From Gonocerus acuteangulatus (lineage: Eukaryota > Arthropoda > Insecta > Hemiptera > Coreidae), in NCBI GenBank assembly GCA_946811695.1, contig OX328131.1, positions 8,052,326-8,116,325 of the forward strand: a stretch of 64,000 bases of DNA, given 5' to 3'. Position 1 is the stretch's first letter. Every line of letters begins with the position of its first letter. The translations under genes were made by a program, and so were the position numbers. A model generated the notes under the pieces. It made no database searches and was not told the DNA's origin. It saw only the letters and a list, made by a program, of their open reading frames with translations. Below, one piece after another: positions 10,247 to 21,433 of the stretch.

Positions 10247-10430
10247 TATTATTTTTTACGGAGTATCTACATCTTGGCTATTAGCGCCGGGCTATTTACA
10301 GATTGCCACCCTCTTATAATGCCAACAGCACATGGTCGGTCACCCATTCAGGTACTGATCACGCCTGACGTTGCTTAACTTCGGTGATCTACGGGAACCG
10401 GTGCATTCTACGTGGTTATGGCCGTTGGCA
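10247..10430 (-). mobile_element. 5S rRNA-derived SINE
   Basis: The minus strand from 10430 reads GCCAACGGCCATAACCACG, the start of 5S rRNA, then ATCACCGAAGTTAAGCAACG (pol III A box of 5S genes) and AATGGGTGACCG (C box), ending GTGCTGTTGGC. About 10 bases of the 5S 3' half are missing. A tail with CCCGGCGCTAATAGCCAAGA and CTCCGTAAAAAA follows. A true 5S gene would lack this tail, so this is a 5S-headed SINE (SINE3-like). Confidence 0.85.
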
Positions 10431-10444
10431 TATAAGTCCTATTA

Positions 10445-10531
10445 TATGCCAACGGCCAAAGGGTGGCGACCTGTAGATAGCCCGGCGCTAATAGCTAAAT
10501 AGTTGATGCGCCATTAAAAACGAAAAAAAAA
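10445..10531 (+). mobile_element. Deleted 5S-SINE copy, head-to-head with its neighbour
   Basis: It starts with 11 bases of the 5S head (TGCCAACGGCC) and jumps to the tail AAAGGGTGGCGACCTGTAGA, GGCGCTAATAGC and an A-run. It lies in opposite orientation to the copy ending at 10430, with a 14-base spacer. Confidence 0.75.
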
Positions 10532-10534
10532 TTA

Positions 10535-11035
10535 GGACTTATGGTCTTCTCCTCTGCCTTATTCAGCCAAAGCACAATAACCTTTCTAGAGACAAATTAT
10601 CGTTCAAATCACCCAGGGCTGCTAACATTTCAACATTGCACAATCTATTAGGATCTGATGACAATTAAAACGCTCAGAACATTAACAAAATATGTTGTCT
10701 ATATTATATTCAAAAATTGTTTTGGACAAGAGACACATCTGAAAATGACAAGGTGAGCAGCTGCGTTCATGGAGACGGGACAAGAGAGATTTTAAACCTT
10801 CTGCAAGACAACCACCATCTTGCTTCAAAGACAGGTGGACAAGAGTCGTTATGAAAGATCATTCAAATTAGCCTTTATGAAGGTTTTAGGGCGTATTAAA
10901 TGAAAATGTGTTCACTTTCAGATTCAGGGATATTCAGATATACGTAAAAAAATTAAAAAAAAAACTATTTATTTATTTATTCAATTAAAGAGCTCCGTAA
11001 CTAAGACTATAAGCTCTTAAACAATAAAAAAAAAG
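10535..11035. other. Unassigned sequence
   Basis: The only structure seen is a short ATTT-rich run near 10,970-10,985. Confidence 0.5.
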
Positions 11036-11324
11036 TCCGACTCGCAGAAACTGCAGCATCTTAGCGCGGTTCCGTTCATGTCCCTAGTGCCATTTGATAA
11101 GCTTAGAAAAGAAATAAACTTTTTTTTTTTTATATATCTCGTGAAAATTGTCAAAATCCTCTCGAAAATCTCGAATAAAAGTGATATTAAGGCGTCAGGG
11201 ACACCGACAGTAGCTAACTTAAACACAGAAGCGGAAATTACACAATCCGGCTCTCATTCTAAAGCAAAGCTCTATAAATCAATACAAAATATGCCTAATA
11301 AAGCCTTTCTAGAGGATACAGAAG

Positions 11325-11576
11325 CATGGGCGTATATGAGGGGGGGGGGGCTGAGGGGGCTGCAGCCCCTCCCGAAATTTTGAATTGATGATAAAAACTT
11401 CTCGTAAAACCCTTAAAAATAAATTAAATAAGATCACTTAGTTCATAAAACATATTTTATTTTACGTGTAATAGCGTTTTAGTTGCCTAAAACTATTCCA
11501 AGCTCTAAATATTTAGTATTCCATACCCTGGAAATGGTCTCAGCCCCCCCCCCAATTGTTTTTATATACGCCCATG
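11325..11576 (+). mobile_element. Complete hAT-type MITE, 252 bp
   Basis: The ends CATGGGCGTATAT and ATATACGCCCATG are inverted repeats. The octamer TACAGAAG is present on both sides (11317-11324 and 11577-11584), an intact 8-bp TSD. CA at the tip plus 8 bp is typical of hAT elements. Inside are a G-run, CTGCAG and a C-run. This is the reference copy for those at 1324, 4384, 46016 and 47585. Confidence 0.9.
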
Positions 11577-11584
11577 TACAGAAG

Positions 11585-12690
11585 GATCAAGAAGAAGTAC
11601 ACAAGATTGAGTAGATTACCCTGCCTAATATAGCCTATATAGAATAATATGCCGAATAAAACCTATCTAGTAAATACACAAGGAGAAATAAAAGTCTTGA
11701 CGAATAACAAGTCAAGAAAAAAAACTTTATTTAACAAAATAAAACAAAGTTGAGTTGCCCAACTACAATAGAATAATATACCTAATTAAGTCTATGGAGT
11801 AGACACAAATGGACCAAAAACAAGTCTTGTGGAATATCGTTTTTTTTCTAATTAAATACTTTTTATCAATATTTAGTATATAACCTTTGTTGAAAACTAT
11901 TGATTGCTAATTGATGAATCGGTTTACAACTAAGTAGTCTTTATGAATATTTAGTATATAACCTTATGTTTGGATCTGAGTTTTTGGGGTGCTCTCCGCC
12001 TAGGCTTTGTATTTGTGTCGGCAGATACCTGGGGTATATTTACAGCTCTTGAGGATTAACTCTTAGCAGGTAAATTTCCTGCGGCCCCCTTGTTTCTACG
12101 GGCATTGAACCGCCATATTCGCTCATAGTATCTAACCGTTGTGAAGTTTATTTTTTGGATTTAGGACAATATACATATGTAGACTAAATCATAGCAAGAA
12201 GTAATCCTGCGTCGTCGGTTCTTAACTATGTAGACTCGCTAATGTTATCCAATCTTAGATACATCGTATTTAAAATCCACAGCAAAAACACGACATTTCA
12301 TCAGAATCCCCTGCTGAATAAAACTTATATAGACTAATATGCAAAATAAAGCCTATCTAGTGGATAAAAATACAGGAAAAAAGCCGTTCGTGGTGGTAGA
12401 AAATCTTAAAAGTATTTCGCTCAGAAATCTCCGAAATATTGTCACTAATTTTACTTATCCTGTTTTATAGCCAAATAGATTTATATTCCATAATCAATAA
12501 GAAAAACCTACTAACAATAAAAAACTATGGGTAACAGATGAAAATAGGGAATACCAAGAATAATTCTAAAGAACGAAATCAACACCAGTACTGTAATCTA
12601 GATATTCATACGGCATCTTCGAATTCTAACAAACAAAATATTGATTCTAATTATACGTATCCTGTTTTATTGACAAATACATTTGACTAC
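11585..12690. other. AT-rich stretch with degenerate 30-bp motif
   Basis: Variants of AATATGCCTAATAAAGCCTA followed by TCTAGT recur at about 11,290, 11,620, 11,650, 11,765 and 12,335. No gene was recognised; the few open frames look random. Confidence 0.45.
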
Positions 12691-12702
12691 TATAAGCAAT
12701 TA

Positions 12703-12795
12703 AAAACACTAGGGAATATGCCAAAGAACTCGGAGTAGGAGCCTCGACAGTTTCAAGACATTTGAAGGAAATCGACAAATCCAAAACTGACATTT
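12703..12795 (+). pseudogene. mariner transposase scrap (second helix-turn-helix)
   Basis: The reading frame TREYAKELGVGASTVSRHLK is the second DNA-binding helix-turn-helix of a mariner-family transposase. It matches the minus-strand copy at 51815-52160. Nothing of the catalytic domain follows; about 30 codons survive. Confidence 0.8.
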
Positions 12796-13916
12796 CATAC
12801 GGTACAGCCTGATGTATTTTTAACAATGAATTGTTTTTCTTATTTTAATTAATCTGTTTTATTGTCAAATACATTATCCAACTTTAAGCAATTAAAAAAT
12901 AACAAGGAATAAAAACAAACAAAAAGAACCGTTCGAATAAACGAAATCAATTACTTCAAAGTTTAAGCACTTATTTCTCCGATTGACATAGCCTAATCAA
13001 AAATTGTTTCAGAATCTTTTTTGTAGAACATTTAGTAAGCTTTCGCATGGTAACCCTCCGTTTACCAATATTCCTAACCGTCTTCGAGATATTAGGGAAT
13101 GTATACGAAGTTCCCAAAACATTTCATGTCTGTTAATAAAATATTTTATTCTAATCCTTCCTTAGCTCCAAACGTAACCAAAATTTTAACATATTAGTGT
13201 TGATGAAATTCAAACATGCAGAAAATGTTTCAACTGAATCCCAGAATTGTAAGTATCAAAATCAAAGACAAAAAGAACAGTTCGAATAAGCGAAATCAAT
13301 TACTTTAAAGTTTTAAGCACTTATTTCTCCGATTGACATCGCCTAATCAAAACTTTCATAAGAATATTTTTTGTAACTAGAGCATTTAGTAAGCTTTCTA
13401 TTGGTATTCTTCCGTTTACCAAGATTCTCAACCTTTTTCGAGATATTAAGGAAAGTAAACAAAGTTACTAAAACTTTTTATGTCTGTTAATAAAATATTT
13501 TATTCTAACCCTTCCTTAACTCCAAACGTAACCAAAATTTCAACATATTAGTTTTGATGAAAGTAGAACATGCAGAAAATGTTTCAACTGAATCCCATGA
13601 TTCTAAGTACCCAAACCAAAAACGGTATTCAAAAAATATTGTTCCAATTTTCTCGAAAACGGTTAAAGGTATCGCCTTGAAAATGGTTTCATTCGTTTTC
13701 CTAGCCCAGGAGTCATATAAAACGAGTACTTAGAAGCTTATGAACTCAAAAACGTAAGCGTTACGATTTTTTTTGCGCGAATTTCGCCCCAAAGGCCATC
13801 TTCCAGTAGGCGGATTTTGCTGGTTAACGAACTTGACCTTTCAAATTGGACGAAGGATTTTTGTACCAAATTTCATCAAAATCGGACCATTCGTCTTCTA
13901 TCTAGAGAGCGAACAG

Positions 13917-13963
<47 letters not shown>

Positions 13964-14551
13964 AATTTGAACCACCGTTATTTTCGGTCTCTAGGGGTTC
14001 TGAAACGAGAAATTTTCTAGTCGGCACTTCCGGATTGTTTCATTGTATCAACCCTATAAGCGGGGTTCCTCCCTATGGGGGAGGGAGGAACCGCGCTAAA
14101 AACGTAAGCGTTACGATTTTTTTTGCGCGAATTTCGCCCCAAACGCCATCTTCCAGTGGGCGGATTTTGCTGGTTAACGAACTTGACCTTTCAAATTGGA
14201 CGACAGATTTTTGTACCAAATTTCATCAAAATCGGACCATCAGGGAAGCCAGAAATGAGCGAACAGACAAATATATATATATATAAATATATATATATAT
14301 ATTTATATATATGTATATATATATATATATATATCCGGATTGTTTCATTGTATCAACCTTATAAGCGGGGTTCCTCCCTAAGGGGGAGGGAGGAACCGCG
14401 CTAAAATGAAATAAAAGAAAAAAATTGAATATAACATTGAAGAATACAAAAGGAAATTAACACTTGTCTGTATATAATATTCACAGCTATGATTTTGTCA
14501 CCTCAGAACCTAAAGTCAACATTAAAAACAGAAGATTGCAAAAGAAAAAAG

Positions 14552-15603
14552 TCCGTCACGCAGGAGCTGCATAACTAAGCACTTTCCTCAGAATTTGGGT
14601 AGTGTAGATTGCTTTCCAGAACAATTTGCTTAAAATATCCTACATAAATAAAATAAAAACATGAATAGTTCTCTTTTAAATTTGTAATGAGTAACTGATC
14701 AATTAATAATTTGCTTCCAGAGTTATGTTTACACATGGTACCTATTACACTTCGTAATAAACACAAAAAACCTCATATTATCGTATTTTGATCTAACGCA
14801 GGAACAGGATACAGTCACTCTAGTGGTAGAAAGCGCTCCTTGCGGCGGCTTTGTGAACCTACGTCTGACGGGCTTTTCTATTGAAATATATTACAAATTA
14901 AACCCCCGCTTTCCGATTGACCGATTCAGCTCATTTCTACAACACTTCTTTCTCATGAGTTACCCACGACGTGTACCGCGTTTCGTTACAATACAGCAGA
15001 AATTACGACCGGTATGAGTATATTAAGAATTTGGGTCAGGAGTAAACCCCCCCTTCTAATGAACCGATTTAGTTTATTTTTACAACACATATTTACCTGT
15101 AGATTACCACTACGAATGCCGAGTTTCGTCGAAATATACCAAAAATCACTGCTGGTAGTGGCGAATTGGTATTGTGGGTCCGGAGTAAACCCCCCCCCCC
15201 CCTCCTAATGAACCGATTTAGTTTATTTTTACAACAGTTATTTACCTGTGGATTACCACTACGAATACCGAGTTCCGTTGAAATATACCAAAAATCACGG
15301 CTGGTAGTGGCGAATTGGTATTGTGGGTCCGGAGTAAACCCCCCCTTTTAATGAACCGATTTAGTTCATTTTTATATCTCACTTTTCTCTCTATATTACC
15401 ACTACGAATACCAAGTTTCGTTGAAATATAACAAATATTACGGCTGACATAGTCAAATTAGTGTTTTGGGTTCGGGGTAAACCCCCCCTTCCGGTGGACC
15501 GACTTTGGTGGTTAACGAACTCGTTCAATCGTTTGCTAATTGAATGCTATATACCAAGTTTCGTGACGAAAAAACAAAAACTCTGGCCGCTATCGTGTTA
15601 ACA

Positions 15604-15689
<86 letters not shown>

Positions 15690-15815
15690 TAAATTTTAAC
15701 GAGGGTCATTTTCGGTGTCTACTAGGTAGGATCGATAAAGATTTGAAGAAATTTTTCAAAAATTCCGTCATGAGTCCAACCTCAATAGCTACTTTCCTTC
15801 GGAGGAAAGTGCTAA
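14552..15815 (+). mobile_element. Helentron-like element, family A, copy 1
   Basis: It begins TCCGTCACGCAGGAGCTGCA with subterminal AGCACTTTCCTC and ends in hairpin ACTTTCC-ttcgga-GGAAAGT followed by GCTAA. The interior holds five ~140-150-bp tandem units, each with a C-run followed by AATGAACCGATTTAG (or a variant). An AT microsatellite (15606-15690) precedes the 3' end. It has no coding capacity and so depends on an autonomous partner. Confidence 0.8.
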
Positions 15816-16680
15816 AATGAAATAAATAAATAAAAAGAAAAGAAAAAATGTAAGAAATGGAACTCCTCAAATATTTATTAGGTTACCACTAGAGGTGGTT
15901 TTTCTTTCAACTGCCTTATCCTGGCTAGAACCTGTAGATAAGCTGCAACCTTGCTCAATTTTGGATTTTGTTTAGTTTACAAACAGATATAAACGTAAAT
16001 TTTTAGGGGGATCATTTTCGAGATCGATAAACGTGCAACCTCAATAGCATTTTCTCCGGAAAGTGCTAATAGCAATCTGAAAGCAAACTGTATACAGTTA
16101 TTTCTTTGAAACTACCCCGTTCCAGATAGGTTACAAATTCCACCAAAGAGACTAGAAATCCTGGATGTGAACGACTCAATCAGTGAACGCCATTAATTCC
16201 TTGGCCGAATTTCATTTAATTAAGTGAAATCCTGAATGGCTCCTTTATAACAGTACTGGCTCCAATCTCCGTCGAAGAAATATGTCAGTAGGCCAATTTT
16301 TCATGAATGTGTCGAATTCATTCATCAGATATTGCCGCTTGCTACTATAACTTAATACTACCTCGTCCTATCATTTGATTATTTATTTATTTACGGAGCT
16401 TCACAACTGCAAGGCGATTTGCTCACATAAATGGTTAATAAAACAAAATGAATAAAAAACAATATAAAATTTATGCAAAAAAAAAAAATAAAAATAAAAA
16501 TAAATGATAAAATAAAGAAATAAAAATAGAAATAAAATATACAAGAAAAATTACACAGTTTATTAATAAAAATTTAGAAAATTATGATAATAATAAGTAA
16601 AATAATTTTTTATTTTAAAGATAAAAGATAAAAATCATTATTATGTCTGTATTTGTATTCGTAGAGATTTAATAAGAGGA
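15816..16680. other. Unassigned; decayed family-A end at about 16010-16072
   Basis: GGGGATCATTTTCGAGATCG and TCTCCGGAAAGTGCTAA resemble the last 60 bases of family A. The rest is AT-rich, with an ATTTATTTATTTACGGAGCT retroelement-like tail near 16,380. Confidence 0.5.
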
Positions 16681-16682
16681 CT

Positions 16683-16937
16683 CAAGGATGAAAAAATGGT
16701 CGAAAATTCCCACAAGTGTTTTATTGGCAAAACGTTTTCAGGGACTAAGCCCCATTTTCAATGCCCATGCATTGGCTCTTATTCAGCCGAGCCTTGCTCC
16801 TAGACTCCTAGGAGGTCTAGGAGCAAGGCTCGGCTGAATAAGAGCCAATGCATGGGCATTGAAAATGGGGCTTAGTTCCTGAAAACGTTTTGCCAATAAA
16901 ACACTTGTGGGAATTTTCGACCATTTTTTCATCCTTG
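16683..16937. repeat. Near-perfect palindrome, ~127-bp arms
   Basis: The arms from CAAGGATGAAAAAATGGTCG inward to CTCCTAGAC/GTCTAGGAG have very few mismatches and essentially no loop. The arm contains GAAAATGGGGCTTAGT and AAAACGTTTTGCCAATAAAAC, whose layout loosely recalls a decayed Penelope hammerhead region (compare 4804-4836). No gene is present. Confidence 0.85.
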
Positions 16938-17002
16938 GAACATCAATTTTCCACCATCCAGCATTCTCCAACAATAAGAGGACTCTTCTTAAGCCACGTC
17001 CA

Positions 17003-17013
<11 letters not shown>

Positions 17014-17045
<32 letters not shown>

Positions 17046-17096
17046 GCACGCACGAACACACACACACACACACACTTACAGTGACTCACACACATA
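17014..17096 (+). repeat. CA microsatellite with CG-containing start
   Basis: It is a (CA)n run interrupted by CGCACGCACG and a few single changes. Open frames through it are repeat artefacts. Confidence 0.95.
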
Positions 17097-17099
17097 CAT

Positions 17100-17984
17100 C
17101 CATACCTGCATATTACGATGTTCGCATCGTCCTATCAAAATCAATGTAATTTTCTTCAATTTATAAATAACTAATAAATATATTTTTTAAACAATATTTT
17201 TCAATTCAATATATCTAACGCATTATATGAGATGCTAGAGTATCCAAAAAAAAAAAAAAAAGTTTCAATTTTTCGAAAACCAAACGGCGGCGCTGTGTCT
17301 GGCGTCCAAAGTGGAAATCCTCTTTTTTCACGGGCGATAGTCTGAAGGCGGCAATTTTTAATCTAGAAGGAAAAACTAAAATTATTCCGAAAGAGAAAAG
17401 TTAAATCTAGTAAAGTCCGTAGGATTTTTAAGAAATATTAATTTTTTCGAAAATGGTGAACAATTATTCATTTTTTATTAAAACATCCGTCGAAAATCGG
17501 TCATAAAATCGTTATAATTCAATGAATCTAAAAAATCCTACTTACTTTACTAGCAAATATCATTAAGAAGCTGGAGTTGGAATTTGAAGTTGATCGGGCG
17601 AAAATTGAAGACGCCAGGGTATCGCCCGATTTGAAAAACATAGTTTTGAGAAAACTACTTCAAATTTTAATTTTCTGAAATGTTCATTTTTTTCCTATTT
17701 AATTTTTTTTTTAATACTTTCTAGTAATAAAGATTAAAATGTTCCAATGTTCCAATGTTTTGTATTAAAGGAGGGCAAAAAAAAACTTAACAATTAAAAA
17801 GGGACCAATCGAAACTCGCTCAAAAAATTATCTTCAGATCAGCATCGTATTCACTCGGAATCAGGAAAATTGTATTTTTTTGCCCATTTAAAAAAATTGT
17901 CTTCGCACAAACACTCTTGGGAATAATTATTGATTAGTTAAGGAAGAATTTTAGCCCATAAAAAAAGACATTTCAGCGAATACA
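17100..17984. other. Unassigned AT-rich sequence
   Basis: GGGCGATA (17332) and TATCGCCC (17619) form a distant inverted pair. No gene or transposon end was recognised. Confidence 0.45.
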
Positions 17985-18312
17985 AAACCAGACTTGAAAC
18001 GGATACTAAGTCGACCAATATGGACTTATGGACTAGAACTCTGGGGTTCCACTAAACCTTCCAATTCCTACAAACAATGCAATCCAAAATCCTTGGAAGA
18101 ATATCCAATGCTCCTTACTATGTCCCCTTTATCCAATCCCTGGCCAAATCAGTCTATCAGAAGTTCCATTCCAATCTCCCTGGCCATCCAAATCCTTTGA
18201 TAAGCTCTCTATCCTCCTTCCATAATCCACAAAACCCACATAGAAGACTAAAGTGGCGGTGGTCTAGACTTTTAACATTTGTTTTAACATGCCGTTTCAG
18301 TCTAATGGGTTA
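17985..18312 (+). pseudogene. Jockey-like LINE 3'-end relic
   Basis: SRPIWTYGLELWGSTKPSN matches the conserved block just after the reverse transcriptase of Jockey-clade LINEs. After a frameshift near 18,070 it continues SKILGRISNAPYYV and ends in a stop. It is 5'-truncated and broken. A related minus-strand relic lies at 61870-62370. Confidence 0.75.
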
Positions 18313-18384
18313 AGTAATTGTATATTTTCTCACATCATGCCTGACAATTTTATTGTAACAAAACCAGCAATATTACTGGAAATA

Positions 18385-18547
18385 GGGGTCTCCCGTGGTC
18401 TAATGGCTAGCGCCTTGGATTCATAAGCGGGAGATGGTGGGTTCGATTCCCAACCTCCGGCAGGAATTTTATCATCCCACGGCTCGCTGGTGAAATTCCT
18501 CGCTACACCCTGGATGTCGGCGCTAATGACCTAGATGTATATGTGCC

Positions 18548-18582
<35 letters not shown>
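18385..18582 (+). mobile_element. tRNA-derived SINE, type 1, young copy
   Basis: The A box is in GTGGTCTAATGGCTAGCGCC and the B box is GGTTCGATTCC. The tail contains GGCGCTAATGACCTAGATGT and GTGCCGTAAA and ends in an uninterrupted A-run of about 34. A perfect 13-bp TSD ATTACTGGAAATA flanks it (18372-18384, 18583-18595), pointing to a recent insertion. Confidence 0.95.
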
Positions 18583-18584
<2 letters not shown>

Positions 18585-18626
18585 ACTGGAAATATGTTTA
18601 ACATATCGTTAGCCAATAAACGAATA

Positions 18627-19343
18627 CAGTAGAACCACCCTTCAGAAGGCTTGGAAAAAGATTTGACTATTATTTAAACAAGACGAAGCTGAGACTGAAC
18701 ATGAACCGACATAGACAGAAGCAGAAGTTGAAACAGACACAACAGAAGAATTAAAAAATCTACAAGTGTATCATCATGATCTCCAGATGACAGATGTAGA
18801 AGAGTGACTTGTTGAAGCTGATGTTTCAGAAGTTACCAATGAAGATCTCAACGATGACCAAATCACAGCTGTTGTGCAGAACAAAGCCGTGGACGAAGAA
18901 ATCCACTCGGATGATGAAGAAACCACCAGTGATCATGGAGTGTCATTCTGCTGCAAAGGACTCCTTCGACGTAGCGCTGAAATACATCGAGCAACATCCA
19001 AATGCAACCCCAATGGAGGTATTGTTGGCAAAAAAAAGTGGAGGGACGCTTCCGCAAAATCAAGATTAAAAAAATTAAAACAAAAATCCATAACTGAATT
19101 CTTTAAATAAAGTATGCTTAAATATTGTTTATATTTTCAAAACAGTAAATGTTTGAAATGTATATCATAGTATGATAGCAACAGCTTTACAATTACAATA
19201 CAATAAAGTTGCACTAATGTACAGTAAATTATAGCTGGTTTTATAAATTTCGAAGGGTTTTTTTGCTCCTCCCGATATCCGACCTTTTGGCCGTTCCGAC
19301 CATGGCCCGGTCCCGTCATGGTCGGATATGAGAGGTTCTACTT
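18627..19343 (+). mobile_element. Tigger/pogo-type element, deleted
   Basis: The left end CAGTAGAACC follows TA and the right end is GGTTCTACT, the inverted repeats and TA target of the pogo/Tigger branch. It holds only the 3' part of a transposase gene. Confidence 0.7.
18640..19110 (+). pseudogene. Tigger transposase C-terminal tail, frameshifted
   Basis: An acidic region (EEIHSDDEET) is followed in another frame by DSFDVALKYIEQHPNATPME, then by WRDASAKSRLKKLKQKSITE and FF before the stop. This order (acidic linker, repeated-helix segment, basic end with ITxFF) is the usual C-terminus of Tigger/CENP-B-like DDE transposases. Two frameshifts and an in-frame stop near 18,805 make it dead. The DNA-binding and catalytic domains are absent. 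Confidence 0.75.
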
Positions 19344-20644
19344 TTAATCATTCAAATAGGCAACAAGCATACATAATATATAATGTTTGCACCAATTTCT
19401 GATTTGAGCTAGACCCATATTGTGGGGAAAGCTGGAAATTTTTCAGTTGTTCTAAAATAGGCATCATAGAAGGGAACTTCTAGAGTGGAACTCTTAGAAG
19501 TCATCACTTCTATAACTCCAACTGCCAGTTATGCCGATTCTCCAATTAGTTTTAATGACTTTGACATCCTCAAAACGGCTGTATCTCCAAAAATCTTCGT
19601 GAAATTTGAATGTGACGTTTTTAATTTGAAAGTATTTTAGACTATGTATAGCCAATATTGAATTGGAAAGTGATGAAAACCTGAGGAATAAGTTGTTATC
19701 AAAGAATCTTTTACAATAGAAGGGGTCGGTGCAAAATAGTGCAGGGCATACTTTTATTTTTTTATTTATTTAGGGCTTCAAAATTGATCATTCAGCCCAA
19801 GTCCATCTTGGTTGTTTTCTAGTCTTCACCTGTAATCAATAAAAGATACGGAGGAATACAACTGGAACAAAACATTAATTATTAAAGAATCTACTAAAAT
19901 GATAATTTCGGTAACCACCAGCACAACTAAACGATATGTTTGATATTTATAATTAATACTTACTTTATGTAAAATCAAGGCAAACTTCTGAACAATGCTT
20001 AACTGTAGCTGCTATATGTTGGATATTATGTGAGAATATCGGTTGAAATGGTTAGGGGCAACAAGATTAATTGGCATACAGAGCTTGTAGTCATATTTTA
20101 GTAGCATTTACTATCGTACATAATATACAACATAAAGCAGCTACAGTTAAGTTTTGTTAAAAATTTTGCTTGGTACTATTTTGCCCCACTCCTTCAATTG
20201 ACGGGCGGCCAGTAATAAGGAGGCAGCTTCAGTTTTGGGTCAGAACATTATCATGGATTTAAAAGTTATCCCTATCTTCTCGTAGAATAATACATCAGCT
20301 CTGGTCACTCCAATAGTTGAATCACAGCAACTAAACCAATGTGTGAGGTTCACTATCAACTGCGTTCAGCCAACCCTTGCTCTTAAAAACTGAGAAATGC
20401 AATGAAGTAATGAATCTCGCATACTAACGTGTACTGCAATTGACAACTTCACCGATTCTACAATCACTCGTTGGGAAAACGTCACAACGGCTGTATCTGA
20501 AAACATAGACTTTGCGGAAGTTGACTGAGGCAGTGATCCTGAGGAGTGTATTTCAGCCAATATTGGACAACATTGAATAAGATTGTGACGATGAACCTGA
20601 GGAATAAGTGGTCACAAGTGAACCTTATAGAATTAGAGGAGCCA
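19344..20644. other. Unassigned; short inverted repeat at about 19,999-20,151
   Basis: GCTTAACTGTAGCTGCTATA near 19,998 pairs imperfectly with AAAGCAGCTACAGTTAAG near 20,136, bounding a ~150-bp hairpin. AACGGCTGTATCT recurs near 19,574 and 20,488, suggesting two diverged copies of an unknown repeat. I found no gene. Confidence 0.45.
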
Positions 20645-20868
20645 CAAATTCAATTATCTGGGGTGTAATTATTTAAATTCTAACGTCCATTATTATTAAC
20701 TAAGAATTTTAGGACGGGTTACCTAAAGGTGCCCTTTTCTAACCAGGATAGGGCTGATGCTTTTTTTTCTAAAGAAAAGCCACCACCCTATAGTGGGAAT
20801 CGAACCCACGATCCTCGGCACGGAGCCTTAAGTGACCACGCCTTAACACTCACGGCTAGCGGGCCTCC
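20645..20868 (-). mobile_element. tRNA-derived SINE, type 3
   Basis: On the minus strand GGCCCGCTAGCCGTGAGTGT holds the A box and GGGTTCGATTCCCACTATA the B box. The tail with GTAACCCGTCCTAAAATTCT and GACGTTAGAATTTAAATAAT ends the copy. Confidence 0.85.
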
Positions 20869-21433
20869 TAATACTCTAATGTCCACGTTTTACTTCGTTC
20901 ATAAACCGCAAAAGTCATCTTGTCAGTAGAATCCAGCGGCAAAAAGTTGTGATTGTTATACGGAGACTTCAAGTGCTAATCTTAGCCGGTCACACGGGAA
21001 CAGCACAAGACATTATCTTTGTAATGACCATTGGAGCAGTGACACTACCGATCCTAGCGGCCAAACCTAACAACTAGTTTCACGGTCTGTAGTCCCCCTG
21101 TGCAATTTGCACGAGGGAATGGTCTGTAATAAGCTATAACTCGCTGGTACCTACCTCTTTGGAATCCCCGCGAACACCCTCTCTACATCAGTCTGCCAGT
21201 ACACTCCGGGTTAGGAGCAGCTGGTTTACAGTCTTGGATGTACTCACAATCATGCAGTATTCGGTATGTCAACTACACTTTTATTACTTCATCAAATTGA
21301 TAAAAAAAAAAAAAAAAAAAAATTGTATTGTCCTAAAGTAAGTCCATAACATAACCAAGCAACGTTCCATACCATGGTGGTTGCCTTAAGCCGCATCGCT
21401 AGAGCATGTGCTTAAAAAACTTACACGCATAAA
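20869..21433. other. Unassigned sequence
   Basis: An A-run at about 21,301-21,320 may be a retroelement tail. I see nothing else definite. Confidence 0.45.

Larger units (their letters stand above)
11036..14404 (+). mobile_element. Helentron-like family B composite with doubled 3' end
   Basis: The left terminus TCCGACTCGCAGAAACTGCA with AGCGCGGTTCC is at 11036-11080. From about 12,925 the body matches the minus-strand copy at 5919-7314, including two ~340-bp internal repeats and the AT microsatellite. It carries two successive 3' termini, each a GGTTCCTCCCT/AGGGAGGAACC hairpin plus CTAA, at 14096-14099 and 14401-14404. The 11,100-12,900 part does not match the other copy and includes a MITE and a mariner scrap, so the left terminus may belong to a separate copy. 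Confidence 0.6.

Noticed and set aside
10321..10430. Functional 5S rRNA gene
   Set aside because: About 10 bases of the 5S are missing, and it is fused to a SINE tail shared with tRNA-headed SINEs, so it is a retroposon.
18385..18480. True tRNA gene
   Set aside because: A and B boxes are present, but the body continues into a SINE tail with poly(A) and 13-bp TSDs, and a clean cloverleaf is not formed.
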